This document shows, one piece after another, positions 54,101-61,923 of a stretch of 64,000 nucleotides of DNA. Made by a program: the position numbers and the translations under genes. The DNA lies in NCBI RefSeq assembly GCF_910592395.1, contig NC_088326.1, positions 2,609,001-2,673,000 of the forward strand, read 5' to 3'. The notes below the pieces were generated by a model. It was given only the letters and a program-made list of their open reading frames with translations. It searched no databases and was not told where the DNA came from. Position 1 is the first letter of the stretch. Every line of letters starts with the position of its first letter. This DNA is from Lineus longissimus. Its lineage: Eukaryota; Nemertea; Pilidiophora; Heteronemertea; Lineidae.

Positions 54101-55311
54101 TCATCAAGGGGAGGACAACCCTACCCGCCCATCTTGTCCAGTAACGGCCACCACCCATCTCGGACATTACACTGCGTAATGTTCACAACACACACACCGA
54201 TGACAAATCCATACAACACTGGGTAGCTCTCTCTCTCTCTCTCCTGCCCATGTTGCTGGAATGGCAATATTGATTTCTGCTCTATTCATAGAGCACAGGC
54301 TGTGTAGTGTGTATACCATGTAGTCACCGTGGGGAGTAATATTACACTTACAGCCTGCTGTAAGTGTTGGAGATTGCACACCATTGAGACGGTGGTGGGA
54401 CACTTCATTACTGACTTGCAATAGGATTACATGTAGGAAGAACCCTTATTGTGTCTCTGAAGGGACCAACTTCCCTAATTACTAAGTAGGCCCAACCATG
54501 ATATTCCATACTGGTTCTCGTCATGGACAGTATTACTGGAAGGACATGTGTGCAGTTGATCCAACAAACTCTGATGCTGTAAGTGTTACTGTTAGAGAGA
54601 CTTCTTGTCTATCTAAATTAAATATTTACCATTCTGACATGTCTGATCGTAAGACATGCAGCACTCGTGGCAGCAGAGACACTGACTGCAAAGTGAAAGC
54701 AGTTGTCAATTTCCCATTTCATTTTTAACCCTGTTAACAAATGCGCACACTCACTGACTCAGAAAAGGAAGGTCCAATTCGAACAATGCCATAAGCCACT
54801 TTGACTTTCGATCAAGGTGAAATGCATGACTGGTCACCGCCTAAACAAAGTTCTTCGAAATGGTCCATACACCAAATTTGAGGTCAAGTCAGCCGGGAAT
54901 ATCAAACATGCAGTAGGCCTACAGGATACACGTTTGTGCAAGTCATCGATGTACCCAACACTGACTTAAGACAAGTGTCACGGCAGTTGTTAATGTTACA
55001 CCCGCCGGTCGACTCTCAAATGTGGTCTAGACTCTGTCTGAGTGTCTCATTGTTTCACATGTGCCAATACATAGTTGTTGGGATCATCTTGGCTGGTCAA
55101 CAGAAAATACCTGAAATATCTAAAAAACAAATGAACAACCAACAGACCATGCACTGTCTTCAGTTCAGGATGAGAATGTCAACATCTCAAAACGCCGTAA
55201 AAAACTTCTGAAAAAACCCATCTACACAAACTACATTCACTGTACAGAAATACTAACCTTCTCACTGCTGTATTCGTCCAATGAGCTAATTTCTGGCACG
55301 TCAGTATCCAT
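24759..55311 (-). CDS. CAMSAP: CAMSAP/Patronin microtubule minus-end-binding protein, 17 coding exons
   Basis: Exons (high to low): 55311-55258, 44306-44214, 42764-42659, 40798-40686, 40463-40378, 40117-39985, 39602-39467, 39217-38954, 38774-38651, 38424-38360, 38150-34435, 34209-34082, 33797-33466, 31442-31314, 25763-25573, 25354-25191, 24912-24759. They total 5,988 nt and 1,995 aa with consistent phases and GT-AG borders. The family caps and stabilises non-centrosomal microtubule minus ends. The CH domain is at about residues 150-310 (ELPYDVEDAMLFWINK, DICLKPYLAIADSLYNIQL). Conserved blocks in the large exon include EPLMPALLKPAKEK and RLGKAAFLHVVAKGK. A charged coiled coil lies at about 1631-1715 and the CKK domain at about 1835-1980 (NAIAYCCLAGTVNHG, HFLILFRDAGCKYRALY). 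The start ATG is in an AAAATGG context. The length is larger than human CAMSAP1 because of low-complexity insertions. The identification is firm; exon edges are read by eye. Confidence 0.92.
25764..31313. other. CAMSAP intron (5.5 kb) before the CKK exons
   Basis: Apart from the tandem element at 26,030-27,195 the intron holds no recognisable gene on either strand. It is AT-rich and has only short random-looking frames. Confidence 0.5.
26030..27195. repeat. Tandem element: three units of about 300 bp, GAC tract and terminal hairpin
   Basis: Three diverged units begin near 26155, 26471 and 26775. Each contains GACCTCTGTGACCTTG, a variant of AGGTCAAAT, a stretch like ATCGGGCAAG (clearest in units 1 and 2), GCCCCCTGGTGG (interrupted in unit 1) and AAGGGTACATGTGTACC or close variants. 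The third unit runs into a roughly 90-bp (GAC)n tract (27059-27150) and then a 10-bp stem hairpin, GCTCACCTCT-gcta-AGAGGTGAGC. GCTCACCT also occurs near the left end at about 26052. It looks like a non-autonomous dispersed repeat. Confidence 0.7.
31314..34209 (-). CDS. CAMSAP: CAMSAP exons encoding the charged coiled coil and linker
   Basis: Exon 34209-34082 starts AEELAIQKRKEKVMQ and exon 33797-33466 continues LKEEQAEAKKAEEKAKRE, then the conserved QAYLARKAAEEEEE. Together they form the Lys/Glu helix (CC3) that precedes CKK in this family and mediates self-association in vertebrate members. The exon then turns Pro/Lys rich (PPKPKARKPGKSRPGP) and Ser rich. Exon 31442-31314 holds SLYTKDDASSSSGS and HRRGDSPGGSGSRLYRSQS, matching the Ser/Arg linker before CKK. 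Phases are 0, 2, 1, 1. Confidence 0.9.
34435..38150 (-). CDS. CAMSAP: CAMSAP large central exon (1,238 codons)
   Basis: One 3,716-nt exon encodes the mostly disordered middle of the protein. Conserved islands in order are EPLMPALLKPAKEK, a Glu/Lys/Arg helix leading to RLGKAAFLHVVAKGK, GNSLEKLNMSLNDLQGEIMK (short coiled coil), GSGFYISFGDSVTPKKPKPK and, at the 3' end, PPGVGFVIGQDEKTLKE. The first acceptor tttcag at 38151 fits the phase of the preceding exon. An internal AG 11 nt downstream does not. A Pro/Tyr/Gln/Gly-rich insertion lies at 35290-35730. Nearly all plus-strand frames over this exon are shadows of its Ser/Pro-rich codons. Confidence 0.92.
38954..40463 (-). CDS. CAMSAP: CAMSAP exons encoding the CH domain
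   Basis: Four exons (40463-40378, 40117-39985, 39602-39467, 39217-38954) encode the calponin-homology region: SAHLAMINSIMKAYT, RKFTTVSASSELPYD, VEDAMLFWINK, PLMDDLLKDIGDGSAMATLI, SFYCPNCLKLDDICLKPYL, ADSLYNIQLVKKFC and FFAEMFYMFEVNK. Each piece matches the vertebrate order with no gap. Junction phases 2, 0, 1, 1 are consistent. Exons 38774-38651 and 38424-38360 then carry the conserved VTKRSFQRPAELGKGT linker. Confidence 0.92.
40686..44306 (-). CDS. CAMSAP: CAMSAP N-terminal exons upstream of the CH core
   Basis: Exon 44306-44214 (AKFQASILWLLTKAQ, LFYEDME), exon 42764-42659 (WYIKPQLMNRLTSGELYC) and exon 40798-40686 (GHSAVIQTLSRKGIYVVEDD) match the family N-terminus in order. The 44,306 acceptor is phase 0 and is the common target for all three candidate first exons described separately. 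Confidence 0.9.
42905..43040 (+). mobile_element. tRNA-derived SINE fragment in a CAMSAP intron
   Basis: The plus strand shows an A-box-like GTGCCACATTGGCAGTGAG and, about 30 nt on, GGTCATGGGTTCAAGGCCCC as a B box. A short non-tRNA body follows, in which gtgtacaatggtgtagctctgtacac forms an imperfect inverted repeat. Confidence 0.45.
44974..45178. mobile_element. 205-bp palindromic MITE-like element
   Basis: The ends GTGACTCGCTCTAGCAAGAC and ...TTTTGGTAGAGCGGGTCAC are inverted repeats. The core is nearly perfect: 45000-45056 pairs with 45080-45136 (TGACAGGTTGATACGGACTT against AAGTCCGTATCAACCTGTCA) around a 23-nt loop. The 4-bp word ATTT adjoins both ends (44970-44973 and 45179-45182), a possible target duplication. 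No coding capacity. Confidence 0.7.
46855..47107 (+). mobile_element. tRNA-derived SINE with LINE-like 3' tail
   Basis: A polymerase III head (GAGAGCGCAGTGGAAGAG, then GGTTGTGGGTTCGACTCCCG as B box) is followed by a body of about 130 bp and a tail, GGAAAAGCGCTATATAGAA, ending in TTTTTTT. The AAAGCGCTATA tail resembles the 3' end of the LINE at 59.6 kb (TTAAGCGCTATAAAAATG), so this SINE may borrow that LINE machinery. Structure is seen directly; mobilisation partner is inference. Confidence 0.65.
49852..49983. mobile_element. MITE copy 3, short deletion derivative
   Basis: TAGCCGCACTTACACCACCT joins directly to TTCGCCCGGCAATTTGTACC and ends GTGGTGTACGCGCAACTA. The left third of the full copy at 7,011 is missing. 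132 bp. Confidence 0.7.
50945..51020 (+). mobile_element. Weak tRNA-like SINE fragment
   Basis: TAGCCCAAGGGTTAACAGTG then, 35 nt later, CACCCAGGTTCGAATTCTAA gives an A-box-like and a good B-box-like match. No body or target duplication was identified. Confidence 0.3.
51391..52779 (-). CDS. Candidate alternative first exon 1b of CAMSAP: 463-aa acidic N-terminal extension
   Basis: A 1.4-kb uninterrupted minus-strand frame lies inside CAMSAP intron 1. The best start is ATG at 52779 (AAAATGG context, MATPICDCDTADVS); a second ATG is 9 nt upstream, and the AT-rich sequence before it reads like 5' UTR. The frame ends at VDIVLK|gtaatt at 51391, phase 0, the same phase as exon 1a, and would splice directly to AKFQASILW at 44306. 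The product is Asp/Glu/Ser rich and probably disordered, with SHAFNSLAQFWAQK and FVGFRLKKTGIVLDEDEK as the least simple parts. No known domain was recognised. It could instead be a separate nested gene, but no other downstream exon was found before 44306. Confidence 0.6.
52780..55257. other. CAMSAP intron between exons 1a and 1b
   Basis: No exon seen. If exon 1b is a real first exon, its promoter should lie just above 52,800. A (CT)n run of about 14 bases occurs near 54,227-54,242. Confidence 0.35.
55258..55311 (-). CDS. CAMSAP: CAMSAP first coding exon 1a
   Basis: ATG at 55311 in an AAAATGG context encodes MDTDVPEISSLDEYSSEK and ends at AAG|GTTAGT, phase 0. The DVPEI-x-x-LDEY pattern fits the acidic leader before the first helix of vertebrate CAMSAPs, so this is the most canonical first exon. 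Confidence 0.85.
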
Positions 55312-55620
55312 TTTACACCTTCAGAAATGTGAAAATGTCCAACCCAAGAATTTATTGCAGTCTCCCTGCAATTTCCAATGGATTTTCCTGAAATGCACAG
55401 CCCATGCAGGGAACCTGCACTTTGGGGCCCTAAAAACGGCAAATTAACTACCCTGATGTGGTCTTTAACTTATCCAATAGCTAGAAAACATATAAGAGTT
55501 CATTCCTATTGTATTTCTGTGCCCTTAATTTGCAGCATTTTCGTAGATATTATCCTATTTTGATAAATAATTATAAATATTTTCTGACAATTCCACACAA
55601 CGCCACTGAGCATGTGCGAG

Positions 55621-55637
55621 ATTTACGCATGCGCAGA
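55621..55637 (-). promoter_or_regulatory. NRF-1-like site upstream of CAMSAP exon 1a
   Basis: The minus strand reads CTGCGCATGCGTAAA, close to the NRF-1 palindrome (YGCGCAYGCGCR), about 310 bp upstream of the exon 1a ATG. This is a typical position for a TATA-less housekeeping promoter. The match is by eye only. Confidence 0.4.
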
Positions 55638-55654
55638 AGAAGCTGAACCGTTGT

Positions 55655-56165
55655 ACCGACAGATGGCGACACCATACGGTGTCGAACAAATTCAATCTCC
55701 CGGGCGCCGGGCCAAATGTCCAATTTACATGCACCCGCTGAAAATTGTCAGAGGTTGGTGGAGTGACACTTTGTCGCGATGATCACCATTGTCGACGCTT
55801 GGAGAATGATGTTCTGTATGTGCTGCCCCCTGCACTAAGAAAGTGTAATTAGTACTCTCCTGTGGAGAGAAAATAAAGATAGATTTATGTGTGCAAAACA
55901 CATGGCAACTGTTTTACCGACAGATGGCGAAACCATACGGTGTCGGACAAATTCAATCTCCCGGGCGCCGGGCCAAATGTCCAATTTACATGCACCCGCT
56001 GAAAATTGTCACAGGGTGGAGTGACACTTTGTAGCGATGATCATCATTGTCGATTCTTGGAGAATGATGTTCTGTATGTGCTGCCCCCTGCACTAAGAAA
56101 GTGTAATTAGTACTCTCCTGTGGAGAGAAAATAAAGGTAGATTTATGTGTGCAACACACATGACT
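55655..56165. repeat. Two tandem copies of a 261-bp unit
   Basis: Copy 1 starts at 55655 (ACCGACAGATGGCGACACCA) and copy 2 at 55916 (ACCGACAGATGGCGAAACCA). Both contain CAATCTCCCGGGCGCCGGGC, CATGCACCCGCTGAAAATTG and GTGTAATTAGTACTCTCCTG. They differ by few substitutions and short indels, so the duplication is recent. The unit start of copy 1 is a hairpin (CGACACC-atac-GGTGTCG). Confidence 0.85.
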
Positions 56166-56184
56166 GCACTCTTATTTCATGTAT

Positions 56185-56395
56185 TTTATAGACTGTACTA
56201 GATACGGATAAAGATAGATTTATGTATGCAACACACATGGCTGCACTTTTTTATAGACTGTTTAGATCCGTATCTAAAACAGTCTATATAATAAGAGTGT
56301 AGCCAAGTGTGTTGCATACATAAATCTGCACGGGCACAGGAGAGTACTAATTACACTTCCTTAGTGCAGGGGGCAGCACATACAGAACAAATGAG
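56185..56395. repeat. Inverted partial copy adjoining the 261-bp tandem
   Basis: A third partial unit (GATAGATTTATGTATGCAAC at 56212) faces an inverted stretch (GTTGCATACATAAATCTGCA, then CAGGAGAGTACTAATTACAC and GCAGGGGGCAGCACATACAG), making a long fold-back with GATACGG and its complement near the loop. Confidence 0.75.
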
Positions 56396-56399
56396 ACAA

Positions 56400-58499
56400 A
56401 TTATACACCTTTCCAGAAATGGGGCACTGAGTGTCCGAAATAGTGATGTCATAAGGGGAAACTGGGGCTTATGGTGGAGGGACAAAGGAGATAGTCATGG
56501 TTGACCAACACACTTGAATGCATTTGGCTTTAATGACGGACAAGAGGGAAAAAGTTAGTTCGTTCCAATGCAAGCCACCAATTTCGGGAAGCATGTATTG
56601 TATAGGGTGTTTAAAAAAAATTAACCAAATAATTATTGATTTTCTATTCATTGTCATTCATCAACAATAACTTTGATAGGTTTCGTGCCCGACCCTCGTT
56701 ACTGATACTTTGCCTTCATATTTCCATAACATTAAAATGGCAAGGGGCTGTTGTTGTTGGTAATGACAGTAGCTGACATATACTAAGGTCGTTACGGTCC
56801 CTGGCTTGGTTTACACCATGTTGGGCCTATTCTGTACACATGCCCTGTGCAGTGACGGATCAAAAGTCAGAATTAAGCTCCATCCAGCACTGATCGACCC
56901 TCTCGAAAACGACGGAGGTCGGTGGGGGGGGGGACCTCGCGTCCCCCCCCCCCCCCCCCACCCCGAGTGCGTTTTCTAAACATCTATAAAAGGTACAATG
57001 CACATGTTTCTAGTGAGAGGCGCCCTGAAGATTAATATTGCTCTCCGACAAAAAGGAGGGTGCGCGTATCATTATGTATGGATTCGCAGCCCACTAGAAG
57101 TATTTGTGATTTTAATTACTAGCAGAGGCAATTCCAGAGATGACAAAAATAAAAACTGAACAAGCCCTAGCTACTACTAAAGGGTCATATACTTACTGGG
57201 AAGGTCTCATTTGCACCATGAGACGAGGGGGGCTCGACCCTGAACATAGTCTGGATCTAACCGCTTGCGCGCTGCGCTAAGTCGGCCTCGTGAAATGGCA
57301 CGGAAAAAGACTAGTAATCCAGGCCTCGGAAATCTAGACTCCTATGCAGTGCATTTCGTCATCCTGATCGTCCTACCTCTATGATGAGGGACCAGGCAGG
57401 TCCACTGCGTTTAGAGTGTAAGGAAATCACGCGTTCTGAAGCTGTCCCCTGTTTAAATATCAGTCCTACCATGCGCCATGCACTGGTCATGTCCAGAGGT
57501 GTATGTTTTTGCCTTCAGTTTTACATACAAGACCACTGAACAGTTTGCATGAATGTATAAATTGGGACTCCTATACATTTTAGATATCGATGCCCAAAAC
57601 CTCTCCAATCTATCTCAATGGCCCTTATCACCGGGATGCCTTTATACAAATTTAATTGCCGTGAGTAAAAATAGAAATGATGGGAAATCATTCCGAAAAT
57701 CCCCCTGGTCTTCACGGATGTAGAGCGTGGTATCTTCTACACTCCGGACGCAGTGGACCAGCCTCGTCTCTCACCATAAGGAGATCCAATTAGGATGACG
57801 CGTTGGACTGCCCCGAGAATCTAGGTAACTTGTTGTGTCTCGTGTATTGTTCTTTACAGCCTGGGGTTTACATCACCCCACTACCACAACGATGCAGGAA
57901 ACAAACTTCTCAAACGCGTTTTTCTTCCGGGGGATTAAGCGCTCTTAACGTCAGGAGGACGTACAGTAGGCGCAGCTCTTACTTCCCCTGTGCATTGCAA
58001 CCACCGAAGTGGCATCTTCGACTGGACTATGATAGTCTAGTCAAAAAATGGCCCTCCCTGATCTGCGCCCTGATGTCAGTCATGTGCAGTCTTGGGAATG
58101 CCTATGAAATCAGACGCTGCACCTCGACTCGAAGGTGAATTATACAGATCCTTGGCGTTTTTATTTCATTTGGTAAAGCTAGTCGCACCTGTATTATCAG
58201 TGTAACTAAATCTGTTTTTGAAAGACTTGATATGTTTTATGATGAACTGGAGCTCGCGTTCCATGACTTCAATCCCCTACCGTAACTCCTATGTGCTATG
58301 TGGAACTGTACGTACCTTCCCTTCACCGGTCGGCCATGCCCGAGGCTTTACACTCCCGACGCAGTGGATAGCCCACGTCGGGATCGTCCTCAGTCTTCCC
58401 CCTTATTATGCCTAACGAATGGACTGTGAATCGGGAGTCTACCATCCCCCAGGGTGACTCTCTGTACGCACTGACCCGGGTATTAATTAATATACCTAC
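56400..58499. other. CAMSAP 5' region between exons 1a and 1c
   Basis: No recognised exon. It holds paired G and C homopolymers at 56,925-56,960 and a tRNA-like fragment at 57,222. If exon 1c is not part of CAMSAP, this is intergenic. Confidence 0.3.
57222..57297 (-). mobile_element. Degenerate tRNA-like sequence (SINE head or tRNA pseudogene)
   Basis: The minus strand has GACTTAGCGCAGCGCGCAAG (A-box-like with a D-loop GCGGTTAGA) and CAGGGTCGAGCCCC (B-box-like). The overall plan resembles elongator tRNA-Met, but the acceptor and anticodon stems do not close convincingly, so I do not call a functional tRNA. Confidence 0.35.
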
Positions 58500-58556
58500 C
58501 CTAATTCCCTCATCAGAAATTTGGTCTTGAACTTCCTTCGATTCGTTTGCTCCCAT
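58500..58556 (-). CDS. Candidate alternative first exon 1c (N-myristoylation-like start)
   Basis: ATG at 58556 in an AAGATGG context, with an in-frame TGA two codons upstream, encodes MGANESKEVQDQISDEGIR and ends at AGG|GTAGGT, phase 0. Gly2 with Ser6 fits the N-myristoyltransferase pattern. The next minus-strand acceptors in phase 0 belong to CAMSAP (44306), and no other minus-strand gene is seen between. Assignment to CAMSAP is inference from phase, strand and order. It could be the start of an unrecognised gene. Confidence 0.4.
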
Positions 58557-59490
58557 CTTTCAAATCATCCATCTCCGAATCCGGAAGAGACAACCTTTAA
58601 TGCCATCCTAGGCAAAGGACGATCTAAACTCCGTGAACAATGTGTCGAAGCACGGTCTCCGAGAGTAAAAATCCCCGCATAACCAAGAATATCATTGAGA
58701 ATTAAATTGTATAGGCACAACCAGAAAGATCACAGCCTATTGCGAAAAAGGTTGGAACACATTTTTTAAACCATGACTTCGAAATTTACTTCCAGGCGTT
58801 AGAAAAACACAATAACGTATTATTAAAGTGTCTTCGTGTGCATTAATCGTCGTCACATCTCGATTGATTTCGCATAAAGATAGCCAACCGTAAGAGACAG
58901 AACAAGATATATCCATGGATTGGAATTTCGTGTGAACGGTGATGGTTTCAAGTAGACGCAGTCTCCACACAGTCGTTTTTGATTGATACTTGCCTGGTAC
59001 CATGTATTTGATTGTGTTAATCGGCACATCTACTGTTCGGAGCATGTGAAGGGTGTGCTTGAAGTGGGCTCTCAGGTTGTACCATGCATCTGCATCTAAC
59101 AGTAATGATTACCACCAACCAGTTCTCTGCGCTACCTTTCTACACAGACCTGATGACAGATCATTGTCGGCATCGCAACTTCCAGTGTTTTTTTCGCGCC
59201 AGCATTTGTTTTTCCGCAGCAACTGGTTGTGCCAGTACGAAGTGTTAACTCGTATTAGCAAGTTAAGCATAGATTAATCAATGCTTGGTGTTAGGTATAC
59301 ACTTACCAACTTACTATCCTCAAGTAGGCATAGACGCCCGCCTTCAGCTACTTTCAGAGGGAAGAGCAGTACCAATATTTTATTTAATCACATGCGGTGC
59401 TCTAGGATACGCCACATCCATCTAGAAGGTTGAGACGTCTCCTGATCCAGTTTACAGTATCCAGCAATGACTGCGTATCAGGGCTATCTT
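58557..59490. other. Spacer between exon 1c and the LINE-containing repeat
   Basis: No supported gene. A promoter for exon 1c would be expected just above 58,556, but no motif stands out. Confidence 0.3.
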
Positions 59491-59579
59491 GGCGATTGAC
59501 CGTGTCTCCCAGCTGACTGAGGGACTGGTTGTGACAAATGGCGTTGAGAGCACAATCAGGCAATATCCTTGGTCTGTTT

Positions 59580-60945
59580 GTGACCCCTGATGCTAAGCAT
59601 AGCACAGAAACTGCCTTGCTTAAAGTTCACAACGATATTGTCCATGCCATGGATTCTAACAAAGCTGTTCTGTTTGTGGCACTGGATCTGTCTGCTGCTT
59701 TTGACACACTGGACCACCCAATTCTCCTCAAACGTCTTGAGAATAGATTCGGGGTTACCGGATCAGCATTGCAGTGGTTCAAATCTTATCTCACGGGGAG
59801 GTCACAAGAGGTGACGGTGAAAGACGCTGTATCAGATAAGGTTCCCTTACTTTTTGGAGTTCCCCAGGGTTCTGTACTGGGCCCTCTCTTGTTCACTGCA
59901 TACAACAGTCCTCTTGGCGACATTATCCGATCATTCCTCCTGCCATATATACTGTTTGCTGATGACAGTGGTCTCTACATTATCTTTGATCCAACTAACC
60001 CAACCGTGGTGCAAAATGTTATTTCGAGCCTTACACTATGTGTTGAGTCAATTAAGGATTGGATGGTGAGAAACAAACAGAAATTGAATGACAGTAAGAC
60101 CGAATTTTTCCTTGCATGTGTAAAGAACCTACAGAAGTATGTGTCTGATCTGAAATTGAAAATTGGCGATACTGAAATTGAGCTGAGTGATACCATCAAG
60201 ATTCTTGGTGTAACATTTGACAGAGAAATGTCCATGAAAACGCATGTTAACAATGTATGCCGTGCGGCAAATTTCCATCTCTATCGTATAAGCAAGATAA
60301 GATCTTTGCTCAGTAAATCAGCAGCAACAAGTGCAGTGCGGACCTTAGTTGTCTCGCGGTTGGACTACGCAAATAGTCTGCTATATAACATCTCTGAGGC
60401 CAATGTGCGTAAGCTTCAACTGGTTCAAAACTCGGCAGCTCGTCTCGTCACTAGGGTGTCCAGAGGGGATCATATCACTCCGGTTCTGTGCGCACTCCAC
60501 TGGCTTCCTTTGAAAGCAAGGCTCGAGTACAAGGTTAATCTAATGGTCTACAAATGTCTACATGATTACGCACCAAAATATCTCGCAGACTGCTTGGAAG
60601 TTTACAAACCCTCACGCTCCCTGCGGTCGAGTACAATGGGTCTGTGTAAGGAAATCCGCACAAACCGGGTGATAGGCTCCTCTGCATTCGCAGTGGCGGG
60701 ACCAAAGCTATGGAATGAGCTTCCAAATAGTGTTCGTGGCCAGAGTACCCTGGGTCGTTTTAAAACTGCACTAAAAACTCATATTTTTAAGAAATTCTTT
60801 TGAATCCTTTGCACGTTTTTTTTTTTAGTAATGACTTTTATTCTATCATGTATTAATGTTATGTTTTATTATAAATTGTAAAGCGCTTAGAAGTTTTAAC
60901 AACGTTAAGCGCTATAAAAATGTTTTTAATAATAATAATAATAAT
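59580..60945 (+). mobile_element. 5'-truncated non-LTR retrotransposon (CR1/L2-like clade)
   Basis: The element begins in the middle of the reverse-transcriptase domain and ends with a hairpin-forming 3' tail (AAGCGCTT ... TTAAGCGCT) and a TAATAATAATAATAATAA microsatellite, typical of CR1/L2-like LINEs. The 5' truncation and 3' repeat tail are the normal outcome of target-primed reverse transcription. No target-site duplication was identified. Confidence 0.8.
59592..60803 (+). CDS. LINE reverse transcriptase, C-terminal portion, open frame
   Basis: The frame reads KHSTETALLKVHNDI, then LDLSAAFDTLDHPIL (palm motif A), GVPQGSVLGPLLF (motif B) and FADDSGLYI (motif C with both catalytic Asp; Phe replaces the usual Tyr), followed by the thumb and the typical C-terminal region (LHWLPLKARLEYKVNLMVYK, FAVAGPKLWNELP). 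It stops at 60803 with no internal stop or frameshift, so the copy is fairly young. The N-terminal endonuclease and finger regions are absent, so it cannot be autonomous. Confidence 0.85.
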   Translation, partial: AKHSTETALLKVHNDIVHAMDSNKAVLFVALDLSAAFDTLDHPILLKRLENRFGVTGSALQWFKSYLTGRSQEVTVKDAVSDKVPLLFGVPQGSVLGPLLFTAYNSPLGDIIRSFLLPYILFADDSGLYIIFDPTNPTVVQNVISSLTLCVESIKDWMVRNKQKLNDSKTEFFLACVKNLQKYVSDLKLKIGDTEIELSDTIKILGVTFDREMSMKTHVNNVCRAANFHLYRISKIRSLLSKSAATSAVRTLVVSRLDYANSLLYNISEANVRKLQLVQNSAARLVTRVSRGDHITPVLCALHWLPLKARLEYKVNLMVYKCLHDYAPKYLADCLEVYKPSRSLRSSTMGLCKEIRTNRVIGSSAFAVAGPKLWNELPNSVRGQSTLGRFKTALKTHIFKKFF

Positions 60946-61569
60946 GGATCAGATAATGTTCATCATCGGACCATCTTGAGGGTTGGTTTTGAGGCTGACT
61001 GAGACATATGGCCTTGAATGCAGTATCAGGCTATGCCTCAATGAGGATCATGGGACTATCTTGTGGGTTGAGCTCATGGACCATGTCTCCGGCCAGGCTG
61101 ATGGACTGGTTGAGACAAATGGCCTTAAATGCAGAATATGGCAATATCCTTGGTCAAATGGATGTCTGTACTGGTTGGTAAGACAATGCACAGGGACAGC
61201 CTCCACATGATAACAAAACAAGCAGACAATAAGTTATTATAATTTACATATAAACAGTTTATTAGTATACCAAAAATCACCAACATGGTAAACTACAAGG
61301 AAAGGGGAGTGAGAACAATACGAATTCAGTGTGTGTTGAAGTATCTTTCAATTAACTACAATTAAAAAATGACCGAAAATATATAATTATGAGCAGGTAC
61401 TGATCTCAAACCTATCACATTTTATCAGTTCAAATGTTTGTGTTGAATTCCACTTTTTTGGACAGTTTTCACTTCAATTTTAAAGGCGCTTACAACAATG
61501 CTCACAACTGTCTGCAGATTCTGTGAATTTGAAGTTATGTGATATTATGTAATAAATGAAAAGAAAACA

Positions 61570-61680
61570 TACTACATGTACTAATCACATATGTACTAAT
61601 CATGTTCTAATCATACATGTACATACATGTAAATATCTGTAGTAATCATACATGTACATACATGTAATAATCTTACATGT
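61570..61680. repeat. Short AT-rich tandem of a tacatgta-type word
   Basis: TAATCATACATGTACATACA occurs twice, with several partial variants (ACATGTACTAATCA, TAATCTTACATG). It lies just beyond the likely UQCRB 3' end region. Confidence 0.6.
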
Positions 61681-61923
61681 TCATCTACCGGTTCACAATC
61701 ATTATTCATCATATTTACAATGCAAGCAACAGACTGAGAAGAGAACTTATCCAGCTTTTAGAGTTGTTGGTAAAAAAACTTGCACTCTTTCTGTCCTTGA
61801 ATTCAATCTCCAAAGACCATTAAACATGTCCCACCTAGCAAGTCAGTGAATCAGTTTGTTTTCTGATTGTATTTTCACACAAGAATATCAAATAGTTTGT
61901 AAAATTTCCTAAAAATGGCTGTG

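Larger units (their letters stand above)
59490..61165 (+). repeat. Diverged tandem repeat interrupted by a LINE
   Basis: A unit built on GGACTGGTTGAGACAAATGG ... CAGGCAATATCCTTGGT occurs before the LINE (about 59,505-59,577) and twice after it (about 60,975-61,050 and 61,085-61,160). The first codons of the long frame that starts at 59,538 come from this repeat, not from the LINE. Confidence 0.6.

Noticed and set aside
57222-57297. Intact tRNA-Met gene
   Set aside because: A and B boxes are present, but the acceptor and anticodon stems do not pair well enough.
57730-58385. Possible repeat pair around gacgcagtgga (57,740 and 58,350)
   Set aside because: Similarity covers only about 20 bp and does not extend.
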